The translations under genes were made by a program, and so were the position numbers. Below, in pieces: positions 7,340 to 15,279 of a DNA stretch of 38,153 nt (position 1 is the first letter of the stretch; the number at the start of each line of letters is the position of its first letter). The notes beneath the pieces were generated by a model. That model saw nothing but the letters and a program-made list of their open reading frames with translations. It had not been told where the DNA came from and did no database searches. The DNA comes from Streptomyces sp. Tue6028 (GTDB lineage: Bacteria; Actinomycetota; Actinomycetes; Streptomycetales; Streptomycetaceae), in the NCBI RefSeq assembly GCF_002300165.1, contig NZ_MLCE01000020.1, positions 1-38,153 of the forward strand, read 5' to 3'.

Positions 7340-10300
7340 ATGTCTACGCATCCCGCCCCCGCCCTGGGCGATCTCGCCCCCCGCCTGGCCGAGCTGTCCC
7401 TGCGCGACGCGCACCGGCTCGGGCGCAGGCTCGAAGGCGCACGCAAGATCCGCAAGCCCGAGGCCCGCACGGCCGTCCTCACCGAGATCGAGGCCGAGGT
7501 CGCCAAGGGCGAGGCCCGCATGTCCGAGCGTGCCGCGCGCATACCTGCCGTCACGTACCCCGAACAGCTGCCGGTCAGCCAGAAGAGGGACGAGATCGCG
7601 GACGCCATCCGCGATCACCAGGTCGTGATCGTCGCGGGCGAGACCGGCTCCGGCAAGACCACCCAGATCCCCAAGATCTGTCTCGATCTGGGACGCGGCG
7701 TGCGCGGCATGATCGGGCACACCCAGCCCCGCCGCATCGCCGCCCGCACGGTCGCCGAGCGCGTCGCGGAGGAGCTGGACACCCCCCTCGGCGAGGCCGT
7801 CGGCTGGAAGGTCCGCTTCACCGACCAGGTGAACCAGGACAACACCTTCGTCAAGCTGATGACGGACGGCATCCTGCTCGCCGAGATCCAGACGGACCGC
7901 GAGCTGCGCGCGTACGACACGATCATCATCGACGAGGCCCACGAGCGGTCCCTCAACATCGACTTCCTGCTGGGCTACCTCGCCCAGCTGCTGCCCAAGC
8001 GGCCGGACCTCAAGGTCGTCATCACCTCCGCGACCATCGACCCGGAGCGCTTCTCCCGGCACTTCGGGGACGCCCCGATCGTCGAGGTCAGCGGGCGGAC
8101 GTATCCCGTGGAGGTGCGGTACCGGCCCCTTCTGGAGGAGGACTCCGAGGACGCCGACCGCGACCAGATCACCGCGATCTGCGACGCCGTCGAGGAGCTC
8201 CAGGCCGAGGGCAAGGGCGACATCCTGGTCTTCCTCTCCGGCGAGCGGGAGATCCGTGACACCGCCGACGCGCTGACGAAGAAGAACTACCGGTTCACGG
8301 AGGTGCTGCCGCTGTACGCCCGCCTCTCGCACGCCGAGCAGCACCGGGTGTTCCAGCCGCACACCGGCCGCAGGATCGTTCTGGCGACCAACGTCGCCGA
8401 GACCTCGCTGACCGTCCCCGGGATCAAGTACGTCATCGACCCGGGCACCGCCCGGATCTCCCGGTACAGCCACCGCACCAAGGTCCAGCGGCTGCCCATC
8501 GAGCCGGTCTCGCAGGCGAGCGCCAACCAGCGCAAGGGCCGCTGCGGCCGTACGTCCGACGGCATCTGCATCCGCCTGTACTCCGAGGACGACTTCGACG
8601 CACGCCCGGAGTTCACGGACGCGGAGATCCTCCGTACGAACCTCGCCTCCGTCATCCTCCAGATGACCGCGGCCGGCCTCGGAGACATCGAGAAGTTCCC
8701 GTTCATCGACCCGCCGGACCACCGCAACATCCGTGACGGCGTCCAACTCCTGCAGGAACTGGGCGCGTTGGATCCGGCCCAGAAGGACGTACGCAAGCGG
8801 CTCACGCAGACCGGCCGCAAGCTCGCCCAGCTGCCGGTGGACCCGCGCCTGGCCCGCATGGTGCTGGAGGCCGACAGGAACGGCTGTGTGCGCGAGGTCA
8901 TGGTGATCGCCGCCGCGCTCTCCATCCAGGACCCCCGCGAGCGCCCCTCCGACAAGCAGGCGCAGGCCGACCAGCAGCACGCCCGCTTCAAGGACGAGAC
9001 GAGCGACTTCCTCGCCTTCCTGAACCTGTGGCGGTACGTCCGCGAGCAGCAGAAGGAGCGCGGTTCGTCCGCTTTCCGTCGCATGTGCAAGCAGGAGTAC
9101 CTGAACTTCCTGCGCATCCGCGAGTGGCAGGACATCTACTCCCAGCTGCGTACGGTCGCCAAGCAGATGGGCATCCACCTGAACGAGGAGGACGCGGCCG
9201 ACCAGAGCGTCCATGTGTCCTTGCTCGCGGGCCTGCTCTCGCACGTCGGGATGAAGGACGTCAAGGACGGCGCGAAGAACGAGTACCTGGGTGCCCGCAA
9301 CGCCAAGTTCGCGGTCTTCCCGGGCTCCGCTCTGTTCAAGAAGCCCCCGCGGTTCGTGATGTCCGCCGAGCTGGTGGAGACCTCGCGGCTGTGGGCGCGC
9401 GTCAACGCGAAGATCGAGCCCGAGTGGGTCGAGCCGCTCGCCGGGCACCTGCTGAAGCGCACGTACAGCGAACCGCACTGGGAGAAGGACCAGGCCGCGG
9501 TGATGGCGTACGAGAAGGTCACGCTCTACGGCGTGCCGATCGTCGCCCAGCGCAAGGTGAACTACGGGCGGATCGACCCGGAGGCGTCCCGGGAGCTTTT
9601 CATTCGCAATGCCCTCGTCGAGGGCGACTGGCGCACGCACCACAAGTTCTTCGCCGACAACCGCAAGCTGCTGACCGAGGTCGAGGAGCTGGAGCACCGG
9701 GCGCGGCGCCGCGACATCCTCGTGGACGACGAGACGCTGTTCGACTTCTACGACCAGCGGGTGCCCGAGCACGTGGTGTCCGGGGCGCACTTCGACTCCT
9801 GGTGGAAGCACAAGCGCCACGACGAGCCCGAACTCCTCGACTTCGAGCGCTCGATGCTGATCAACGAGCGCGCCGGCGACGTCAGCAAGGACGACTACCC
9901 GGACACGTGGCGGCAGGGCCGGCTGAAGTTCAAGGTCACCTACCAGTTCGAGCCGGGCGCGGACGCGGACGGCGTGACCGTCCACATTCCGCTCCAGGTC
10001 CTCAACCAGGTCACGGACGAGGGCTTCGACTGGCAGATCCCGGGCCTGCGCGAAGAGGTCGTCACCGAGCTCATCCGCTCCCTCCCGAAGCCGATCCGCC
10101 GCAACTACGTCCCGGCCCCGAACTTCGCCCAGCGGTTCCTGGAGCGGGCGGTTCCCCTCCAGGAACCGCTCACCGTGACCATGGCGCGCGAGCTGAAGCG
10201 GATGGTCGGCGTGCCGCTCACGGCCGACGACTTCGACTGGGCCCGGGTCCCCGACCACCTGAAGATCACTTTCCGGATCGTCGACGAGCGGCGCCGCAAG

Positions 10301-11284
10301 CTCGCCGAGGACAAGGATCTTGAGTCGCTGAAGCTGCGCCTGAAGCCGAAGGCACGCAAGGCGATCTCGCAGGCCGCGGCGGCGACGGCCGAGCGCACGG
10401 GCGGCGAGTCCCTGGAGCGCACCGGGCTGGCGGACTGGACGATCGGCTCGCTGACGCGCGTCTTCGAGACGCGTCGGGCGGGCCAGCCCGTGAAGGCGTA
10501 CCCGGCGCTCGTCGACGACGGCGACACCGTCTCCGTACGGCTCTTCGACACGGAGGCCGAGCAGCAGCAGGCCATGTGGAAGGGCACGCGGCGGCTGATC
10601 CTGCGCAACATCCCGGTCAACCCGGGCAAGTTCGCGTCGGACAAGCTCAGCAACGCCCAGAAGCTCGCCCTGTCGGCGAACCCGCACGGCTCGGTGCAGG
10701 CCTTGTTCGACGACTGCGCCATGGCGGCGGCGGACAAGCTCATCGGTGACTTCGGCGGCCCGGCGTGGGACGAGGAGTCGTACCGGAAGCTGTACGACAA
10801 GGTGCGCGCCGAGATCGTCGACACGACGGTCCGCACGGTCGAGCAGGTGCAGCAGGTGCTGGCCGCCTGGCAGGCCTGTGAGCGCCGTCTGAAGGGCGTC
10901 AGGAGCCCCACGCTGCTGACGAACCTCACGGATGTGCGTGGCCAGCTGGACGCCCTCGTGAAGCCCGGCTTCGTCACGGCGACCGGGCTGCGCCGCCTGC
11001 CCGACCTGATGCGGTACCTGGTCGCCGCCGACCGCCGGCTCCAGCAGATGCCGACGAACGTGCAGCGGGACACCACGCGCATGGAGAAGGTCCACGAGAT
11101 GCAGGACGAGTACGCGTGGCTGCTGGAGCAGCTGCCGCAGGGCCGTCCGGTCCCGCAGCAGGTCCTGGACATCCGCTGGATGATCGAGGAGCTCCGGGTC
11201 AGCTATTTCGCCCACGCGCTCGGCACGGCGTACCCCGTCTCCGACAAGCGGATCGTGAAGGCGATCGACGCGGCAGCACCGTAA
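7340..11284 (+). CDS. hrpA: ATP-dependent RNA helicase HrpA (DEAH/RHA family)
   Basis: A 1314-residue helicase, normal length for bacterial HrpA. Walker A is GETGSGKT (100-107), the DEAH box is at 198-201, SAT at 230-232, and motif VI reads QRKGRCGR (397-404). The helicase-associated and OB-fold regions follow. The long C-terminal half resembles the DUF3418 region specific to HrpA. In other bacteria HrpA works in mRNA processing and rescue of stalled ribosomes; that role here is inferred from the family. The ATG at 7340 has GAGGTGAG about 14 bases upstream. Downstream comes a tRNA-Asp with its own promoter. The coding sequence is intact, and the very long open frames on the opposite strand are GC-bias shadows. 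Confidence 0.97.
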   Translation: MSTHPAPALGDLAPRLAELSLRDAHRLGRRLEGARKIRKPEARTAVLTEIEAEVAKGEARMSERAARIPAVTYPEQLPVSQKRDEIADAIRDHQVVIVAGETGSGKTTQIPKICLDLGRGVRGMIGHTQPRRIAARTVAERVAEELDTPLGEAVGWKVRFTDQVNQDNTFVKLMTDGILLAEIQTDRELRAYDTIIIDEAHERSLNIDFLLGYLAQLLPKRPDLKVVITSATIDPERFSRHFGDAPIVEVSGRTYPVEVRYRPLLEEDSEDADRDQITAICDAVEELQAEGKGDILVFLSGEREIRDTADALTKKNYRFTEVLPLYARLSHAEQHRVFQPHTGRRIVLATNVAETSLTVPGIKYVIDPGTARISRYSHRTKVQRLPIEPVSQASANQRKGRCGRTSDGICIRLYSEDDFDARPEFTDAEILRTNLASVILQMTAAGLGDIEKFPFIDPPDHRNIRDGVQLLQELGALDPAQKDVRKRLTQTGRKLAQLPVDPRLARMVLEADRNGCVREVMVIAAALSIQDPRERPSDKQAQADQQHARFKDETSDFLAFLNLWRYVREQQKERGSSAFRRMCKQEYLNFLRIREWQDIYSQLRTVAKQMGIHLNEEDAADQSVHVSLLAGLLSHVGMKDVKDGAKNEYLGARNAKFAVFPGSALFKKPPRFVMSAELVETSRLWARVNAKIEPEWVEPLAGHLLKRTYSEPHWEKDQAAVMAYEKVTLYGVPIVAQRKVNYGRIDPEASRELFIRNALVEGDWRTHHKFFADNRKLLTEVEELEHRARRRDILVDDETLFDFYDQRVPEHVVSGAHFDSWWKHKRHDEPELLDFERSMLINERAGDVSKDDYPDTWRQGRLKFKVTYQFEPGADADGVTVHIPLQVLNQVTDEGFDWQIPGLREEVVTELIRSLPKPIRRNYVPAPNFAQRFLERAVPLQEPLTVTMARELKRMVGVPLTADDFDWARVPDHLKITFRIVDERRRKLAEDKDLESLKLRLKPKARKAISQAAAATAERTGGESLERTGLADWTIGSLTRVFETRRAGQPVKAYPALVDDGDTVSVRLFDTEAEQQQAMWKGTRRLILRNIPVNPGKFASDKLSNAQKLALSANPHGSVQALFDDCAMAAADKLIGDFGGPAWDEESYRKLYDKVRAEIVDTTVRTVEQVQQVLAAWQACERRLKGVRSPTLLTNLTDVRGQLDALVKPGFVTATGLRRLPDLMRYLVAADRRLQQMPTNVQRDTTRMEKVHEMQDEYAWLLEQLPQGRPVPQQVLDIRWMIEELRVSYFAHALGTAYPVSDKRIVKAIDAAAP

Positions 11285-11306
11285 TCGAGCCTGCACGCTG
11301 GGTGAG

Positions 11307-11336
11307 TTCGACCCCGGGCCCACCCTCCTGTACAGT
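11307..11336 (+). promoter_or_regulatory. Putative promoter of the second tRNA-Asp
   Basis: TTCGAC, an 18-base spacer and TACAGT lie 42 bases before the tRNA and 23 bases after the hrpA stop. This is a reasonable housekeeping sigma match. Confidence 0.5.
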
Positions 11337-11377
11337 CTCTTCTCGCAGCGCAACGCACGAATCGCACTGCGAAACCT

Positions 11378-11452
11378 GGTCCTGTGGAGCAGTTTGGAGT
11401 GCTCGCCACCCTGTCAAGGTGGAGGCCGCGGGTTCAAATCCCGTCAGGACCG
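11378..11452 (+). tRNA. tRNA-Asp (GUC), copy 2
   Basis: Identical over all 75 bases to the tRNA at 4876-4950, with anticodon GTC. The identity extends one base on each side, to 77 bases. CCA is not encoded. Confidence 0.97.
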
Positions 11453-11460
11453 CAGTGGAC

Positions 11461-11490
11461 AAAGGCCCGGAGCTTCGGCTCCGGGCCTTT
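11461..11490 (+). terminator. Intrinsic terminator of tRNA-Asp copy 2
   Basis: A perfect 13-bp stem AAAGGCCCGGAGC / GCTCCGGGCCTTT closes on the stable tetraloop TTCG. It starts eight bases after the tRNA. Confidence 0.93.
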
Positions 11491-11687
11491 CGCATGTGCG
11501 GGCAGCGGCGGGGCCCGTCGGCACGCCCCCGAAGCCCGGAGACCCGTGAGCGCCCACAGCGGCCCGTACGCGTCCACAGCGGCCGTGCGCGGCCCGGAGG
11601 GGGACCGCGAGGGCGCACCGTCTCTTGACGGCGTCACATTCCGCCGGTACCCCGGAAACCAGGGCCCTCGACCCCCTGGAGGTGTGT

Positions 11688-11879
11688 ATGGCGGCGACCG
11701 CTAGGCACGAGACGCGAGCACTGCTCCGCGCCCACCTGTCGGCCGCCTCCGGGTACCGCCATCTGACGCGGCACTGCCCGATCTGCCACCAGCTCCTGCG
11801 ACTGGCGATGGAACCCGGCCCGCGCGGCGAGGAGGACATCGAGAGCGCCGCCGAGGACGAAAGCCCCTCGAAGGCGTGA
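11688..11879 (+). CDS. Small CxxC protein (probable DUF6274 family)
   Basis: A 63-residue protein. The N-terminal half is basic and helical (ARHETRALLRAHLSAASGYRHL), followed by CPICHQLLRLAM. The Cys-x-x-Cys-His pair (about 30-34) could bind a metal or form a disulfide. The C-terminus is acidic (GEEDIESAAEDE). The ATG at 11688 has GGAGGTG directly upstream, a near-perfect ribosome site, and is preferred over an upstream in-frame start. It resembles a small conserved Streptomyces family; the DUF name is from memory. It is convergent with bldC. The function is unknown. Confidence 0.75.
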   Translation: MAATARHETRALLRAHLSAASGYRHLTRHCPICHQLLRLAMEPGPRGEEDIESAAEDESPSKA

Positions 11880-11902
11880 CCAAAGGCGTGCGACGCGGTC
11901 AC
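11876..11902. terminator. Hairpin overlapping the stop of the small CxxC gene
   Basis: Outer arms GTGACC (11876-11881) and GGTCAC (11897-11902) enclose an inner stem GCGT/ACGC with loop GCG. There is no T tract. It could end transcription from either side, including the proposed minus-strand transcript from 12030. Confidence 0.45.
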
Positions 11903-11940
11903 CACCCAATGGCACGCTGGGCGTGCGCCCCGGCGCACAC
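11899..11940 (-). CDS. Candidate 13-codon small peptide downstream of bldC
   Basis: A short frame GTG-TGC-GCC to TGG-TGA encodes MCAGAHAQRAIGW. What supports it is context: AAAGGAG (11949-11955) lies exactly eight bases before the GTG, and a promoter-like TTGACC-16-TAAGTT lies further upstream. It could be a leader peptide, the coding part of a small regulatory RNA, or coincidence. No homology can be judged at this length. Confidence 0.25.
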   Translation of the reverse strand: MCAGAHAQRAIGW

Positions 11941-12029
11941 GGCCCCAACTCCTTTAGCTCAGAAGGCTCGTGCGTAACAAGGACTGTGGCATGTGACGGG
12001 AGTCACCGCATAAGTTTTCAGAAGTGCGG

Positions 12030-12057
12030 AACTTACACCCCACCTACAACTGGTCAA
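12030..12057 (-). promoter_or_regulatory. Putative minus-strand promoter downstream of bldC
   Basis: Read on the minus strand: TTGACC (12057-12052), a 16-base spacer, TAAGTT (12035-12030). The 12-base palindrome at 12066-12077 sits just upstream, where an activator could bind. The predicted transcript would start near 12023 and run towards 11876. Confidence 0.4.
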
Positions 12058-12170
12058 TTTAATATGTGCAATTGCACCGCTGATCGGGGCCTCGCACAGG
12101 AGATCCGACACCGCCCCCCAGACTCCGACAAGGCCGCTCACAGGCCGGCCACCGGGGCATGGTCCAGGCA

Positions 12171-12211
12171 CAAAAAAGATCGCGCTGGACCCGGCGGAGT
12201 CCAGCGCGATC
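12171..12211 (-). terminator. bldC: Intrinsic terminator of bldC
   Basis: A perfect 13-bp stem GATCGCGCTGGAC / GTCCAGCGCGATC (12178-12190 and 12199-12211) with an eight-base loop is followed, on the minus strand, by TTTTTTG. This is a textbook rho-independent terminator 137 bases after the bldC stop. Confidence 0.93.
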
Positions 12212-12347
12212 GACGACGCACCCTTGTCACTTGCCTAGAAAGCCTGGGCGTGGGCTCTGTTGGGGCAGAACCCGCGTCGCTTGGAGCTTTGGTGTGGACG
12301 CCTCGACAGGTTGGGGGACCTGCCGATTTGCCCGGTTATGTAGTTGT

Positions 12348-12554
12348 TCAGGCCTCGCTGCGCTGCTGCGGGATACCCGCGAGCAGCGCGCGGACCTCAG
12401 CCTCGCGGTAACGGCGGTGCCCGCCGAGCGTGCGAATGGATGTGAGCTTGCCGGCCTTCGCCCACCGCGTGACCGTCTTGGGGTCGACGCGGAACATCGT
12501 GGCGACCTCAGCCGGGGTCAGCAGCGGCTCGGCATCAGGGGTGCGAGCGGTCAT
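12348..12554 (-). CDS. bldC: Developmental regulator BldC (MerR-like DNA-binding protein)
   Basis: A 68-residue protein, the known size of BldC. It consists of little more than a MerR-type winged helix-turn-helix: LLTPAEVATMFRVDPKTV, RWAKAGKL and the wing GGHRRYR, residues about 11-52. Unlike classical MerR proteins it lacks the dimerisation helix. In Streptomyces, BldC binds head-to-tail along direct repeats and delays entry into development. The ATG at 12554 is preceded by GGAGG at about seven bases. An AGAACCGA/TCGGTTCT hairpin lies immediately upstream of that ribosome site, and a strong terminator lies downstream, so the gene is probably monocistronic. Confidence 0.97.
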   Translation of the reverse strand: MTARTPDAEPLLTPAEVATMFRVDPKTVTRWAKAGKLTSIRTLGGHRRYREAEVRALLAGIPQQRSEA

Positions 12555-12570
12555 GAGCGGCCTCCTCGGG

Positions 12571-12592
12571 AGAACCGAACCTTCTCGGTTCT
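12571..12592 (-). promoter_or_regulatory. Inverted repeat in the bldC leader
   Basis: Perfect eight-base arms AGAACCGA (12571-12578) and TCGGTTCT (12585-12592) with a six-base spacer. It ends only about four bases before the GGAGG of bldC. It may be an mRNA hairpin affecting initiation, or an operator. This is inference from position. Confidence 0.5.
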
Positions 12593-12687
12593 TTCCTCTA
12601 AATTCTGCACCTTGACCCGCGTTGCCCGAAATGGTGGACGCGGGTCGAGTCGGTTATAGGACGAACGGCTTGTCCTCGGCACTACAA

Positions 12688-12828
12688 CTACACCATCTGT
12701 CCAGCCGCGTCGGCCAAACCGATGGAATTGCCCTCCCAGGTGTTCATCAGCGACGGAAGCCGATGGACCATGCCATAGCGGACAGTCACGCCACTGTGAC
12801 GATCAGTCACAGGGCGATCAGGAGTCAT
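12688..12828 (-). CDS. Possible small protein upstream of bldC (46 residues)
   Basis: A small open frame on the bldC strand: MTPDRPVTDRHSGV to LADAAGQMV. The ATG at 12828 is preceded by a run GGGGGG at a suitable distance. The C-terminal two thirds has mostly G or C at third positions, as real genes here do; the N-terminal third does not. It ends 133 bases before bldC. A longer in-frame version starts at 12984, but that extension looks non-coding. No domain is recognisable. It may instead be leader sequence of bldC. Confidence 0.35.
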   Translation of the reverse strand: MTPDRPVTDRHSGVTVRYGMVHRLPSLMNTWEGNSIGLADAAGQMV

Positions 12829-13122
12829 CAGACCCCCCATAGCGTGCAATGCTGAGATTCCACCCATACGTGGGCGGATAGAGTCCTCCCCCGGACTCCT
12901 TGTCCTATTTTGGCATGGGGAGGGGTAAGCGATGCAAGAGTCAGGTAAGTGCCATCCGTCACCCTTGACACACGCTTGACGCATAAGCCCGGATCAGGAC
13001 CTACGTCCTGGGGTGAGGGTTCTTCAGCGTGTGAGGACCATACGCGAGTTCGAGACCCGGCCGGTGAGAAGCAGGTCACACCGCCGGAGACGGCCCCGGG
13101 CGGGCCCTTCGCCCGCCGTGCG
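12829..13122. other. Non-coding region with several small inverted repeats
   Basis: About 290 bases between the possible small protein and the next gene. It holds short hairpins CCCA-TACG-TGGG (near 12873), GAGTCC-TCCCCC-GGACTC (12881-12898) and GGAC-CTAC-GTCC (near 12999-13010). It is less GC-rich than its neighbours. It probably contains promoters for bldC or the small frame, but I could not fix a convincing -35/-10 pair. Confidence 0.35.
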
Positions 13123-13971
13123 TCAGTTCGCGGAGCGCCGGTCCCGGACCGCGCGCCAGCGCTCCACCAGCCGCCCGTACGCCTCGCCCGCCGCGGCGCC
13201 GTCCCCGGCACGCAGCGCCTCGATGCCCTCGGCGACGTCCGCGGCCGAGTGGTCGCCCTCCAGGTGCCCGGCCGGCAGGGCGTGCACCAGCCCCCCGTAG
13301 TCCAGTTCCACCAGCGAACGCGGGTGGAACTCCTCCAGCCAGCGCCCCACGTCCACCAGGCCCTCGATCAGGGGGCCGTCGTCGAGGGTGTCCTTGAGCG
13401 TCTTCAGGGCCCGGGCCGTCCGCCGCCGGGCCTGCACCATCGGTGTCCGGTAGCGCAGCACCGGCTCGGCCCCGCCGGGCCCCGCCCCCTTCTCGTACTC
13501 CCGCTCCTCGTCGGAGACCAGCACGAACCAGTTCAGCGGCACCTGCCAGGTCGCGGTGCGGATCCACGGGCGGGCGTCGGGGTTGGCGGCCAGCCAGCGC
13601 TCGTAGTCCTGGGTGGCCTGGTGGCGCACCAGGGGCGGCAGGACCGCGTCGAGCACGGGCGCCGGGAACTCCTCGGCCAGGTCGCCCAGCGCCAGCCAGC
13701 CGCGCAGCCGGGTCCGCCAGGGGCAGACGCACACCACCCCGTCGACCTCCAGCACGAAGGCCTCTCCGCTCTCGTGCACCGGGACGGGAACGGGCGGGGT
13801 GGGCAGCAAGTCGGCCAGCGAGCGGCGCAGTTCGTCCTGGTACGAGGGGCGGTCGGCACGACGGGCGTAGCGCGCCCAGCGACCGCGCTCCGGTTCCGGA
13901 AAGGCGGCCAGCGGTTCGTACACCCGTAGGTACGACGCATAGGGGACGATCACGGAGGACACCTTCGGCAC
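13123..13971 (-). CDS. Conserved actinobacterial protein of unknown function
   Basis: A 282-residue soluble protein, with no signal peptide or membrane helix. Recognisable stretches are SSVIVPYASYLRVYEPLAAF at the N-terminus, CVCPWRTRLRGWLALGD around 87-103, TWQVPLNWFVLV in the middle and SLVELDYGGLVHALP near 225-240. Such proteins are widespread in actinobacteria, but I know of no assigned function. The GTG at 13971 is chosen because GGGAGGGAG lies about seven bases upstream; the extra 17 codons of the longer frame would include that site. It is divergent from vdh, so the roughly 220 bases between them probably hold both promoters. Confidence 0.82.
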   Translation of the reverse strand: MPKVSSVIVPYASYLRVYEPLAAFPEPERGRWARYARRADRPSYQDELRRSLADLLPTPPVPVPVHESGEAFVLEVDGVVCVCPWRTRLRGWLALGDLAEEFPAPVLDAVLPPLVRHQATQDYERWLAANPDARPWIRTATWQVPLNWFVLVSDEEREYEKGAGPGGAEPVLRYRTPMVQARRRTARALKTLKDTLDDGPLIEGLVDVGRWLEEFHPRSLVELDYGGLVHALPAGHLEGDHSAADVAEGIEALRAGDGAAAGEAYGRLVERWRAVRDRRSAN

Positions 13972-14128
13972 GCCTGCTCCCTCCCCCGTCGGCAACCGGG
14001 AAAACCAGCGAAATCCACGCACGACCTGACGAGAAATCTATGCAAATCGAACCATGGCTGTACGCCACAGGTAGGTGATCCTGAACACTGCACCGATAGC
14101 GGGCGGGTGCAGGCTCTACCCTCATGCC

Positions 14129-14155
14129 CACGGAGCCCGCCACCCGCACGGGCTC
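14129..14155 (+). promoter_or_regulatory. Hairpin in the vdh leader
   Basis: Perfect nine-base arms CGGAGCCCG / CGGGCTCCG around a nine-base loop lie 39 bases before the vdh start. It could be a leader hairpin influencing expression, or an operator. No T tract follows. Confidence 0.4.
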
Positions 14156-14193
14156 CGCACTCAACCGCCGCTTATTACCTGGGAGTCACCACA

Positions 14194-15279
14194 GTGACCG
14201 ACGTAACCGACGGCGTCCTGCACACCCTGTTCCACTCGGACCAGGGCGGCCACGAGCAAGTCGTGCTCTGCCAGGACCGCGCCACCGGCCTCAAGGCCGT
14301 CATCGCCATCCACTCCACCGCCCTGGGCCCCGCCCTCGGCGGTACGCGCTTCTACCCGTACGCGAGCGAGGAGGAGGCCGTCGCCGACGCCCTCAACCTG
14401 TCGCGCGGGATGTCGTACAAGAACGCCATGGCCGGTCTCGACCACGGCGGCGGCAAGGCCGTGATCATCGGCGACCCGGACCGGATCAAGTCCGAGGAGC
14501 TGCTGCTCGCGTACGGACGGTTCGTGGCCTCGCTCGGTGGCCGGTACGTGACCGCCTGCGACGTCGGCACCTACGTCGCCGACATGGACGTCGTGGCGCG
14601 CGAGTGCCGCTGGACCACCGGCCGCTCGCCCGAGAACGGCGGCGCCGGCGACTCCTCCGTGCTCACCGCCTTCGGCGTCTTCCAGGGCATGCGGGCCTCG
14701 GCCCAGCACCTGTGGGGCGACCCCACCCTGCGCGGCCGCAAGGTCGGCGTCGCGGGTGTCGGCAAGGTCGGGCACCACCTCGTGCAGCACCTGCTGGACG
14801 ACGGCGCCGAGGTCGTGATCACCGATGTGCGGCCCGAGTCCGTGCAGCGGATCCTGGAGCGGCACCCCTCCCGCGTCACGGCCGTCGCCGACACCGAGGC
14901 ACTCATCCGCACCGAGGGCCTCGACATCTACGCGCCGTGCGCGCTGGGCGGCGCGCTGAACGATCTGTCCGTGCCGGTGCTCACCGCCAAGGTCGTGTGC
15001 GGTGCCGCCAACAACCAGCTGGCGCACCCGGGCGTCGAGAAGGACCTCGCGGACCGCGGGATCCTGTACGCCCCCGACTACGTCGTCAACGCGGGCGGTG
15101 TCATCCAGGTCGCCGACGAACTGCACGGCTTCGACTTCGACCGGTGCAAGGCGAAGGCGTCGAAGATCTTCGACACGACGCTGGCCATATTCGCACGTGC
15201 GAAGGAAGACGGGATTCCGCCGGCCGCCGCGGCCGACCGGATCGCCGAGCAGAGGATGGCCGAGGCGCGGCGCCACTGA
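14194..15279 (+). CDS. vdh: Valine (branched-chain amino acid) dehydrogenase
   Basis: A 361-residue NAD-dependent enzyme of the Glu/Leu/Phe/Val dehydrogenase family. It deaminates valine to 2-oxoisovalerate, supplying branched-chain precursors for fatty acids and polyketides. The two lysines of the active site are present 12 residues apart: Lys76 in MSYK and Lys88 in HGGGK. The Rossmann motif GVGKVG lies at 188-193. The sequence closely follows the Streptomyces Vdh enzymes. The GTG at 14194 is supported by GGGAG eight bases upstream and by the usual N-terminus of the family; the longer frame is not. The gene stands alone, with a structured element downstream. Confidence 0.96.
   Translation: MTDVTDGVLHTLFHSDQGGHEQVVLCQDRATGLKAVIAIHSTALGPALGGTRFYPYASEEEAVADALNLSRGMSYKNAMAGLDHGGGKAVIIGDPDRIKSEELLLAYGRFVASLGGRYVTACDVGTYVADMDVVARECRWTTGRSPENGGAGDSSVLTAFGVFQGMRASAQHLWGDPTLRGRKVGVAGVGKVGHHLVQHLLDDGAEVVITDVRPESVQRILERHPSRVTAVADTEALIRTEGLDIYAPCALGGALNDLSVPVLTAKVVCGAANNQLAHPGVEKDLADRGILYAPDYVVNAGGVIQVADELHGFDFDRCKAKASKIFDTTLAIFARAKEDGIPPAAAADRIAEQRMAEARRH

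Larger units (their letters stand above)
11880..12170. other. AT-richer region between the small CxxC gene and the bldC terminator
   Basis: About 290 bases without a normal-sized gene, and lower in GC than the surroundings. It contains a hairpin GTGAC-GGGA-GTCAC (11993-12006), a perfect 12-base palindrome GTGCAATTGCAC (12066-12077), a minus-strand promoter-like sequence and a 13-codon frame with a strong ribosome site. The combination suggests an unannotated short transcript reading leftwards. Confidence 0.45.

Noticed and set aside
7181..11353. 1390-codon open frame on the minus strand
   Set aside because: Antisense shadow of hrpA caused by the high-GC codon pattern. The plus strand encodes an intact helicase of normal length.
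12006..12053. ECF-type promoter GGAACTT on the plus strand
   Set aside because: The distance to the GTC element is about 18 bases, longer than usual, and there is no plus-strand gene downstream before bldC's antisense region.
12964..12986. TTGACA and TTGACG boxes as a plus-strand promoter
   Set aside because: The spacing to CATAAG is only 11 bases or less, too short for a housekeeping promoter, and no plus-strand gene follows.
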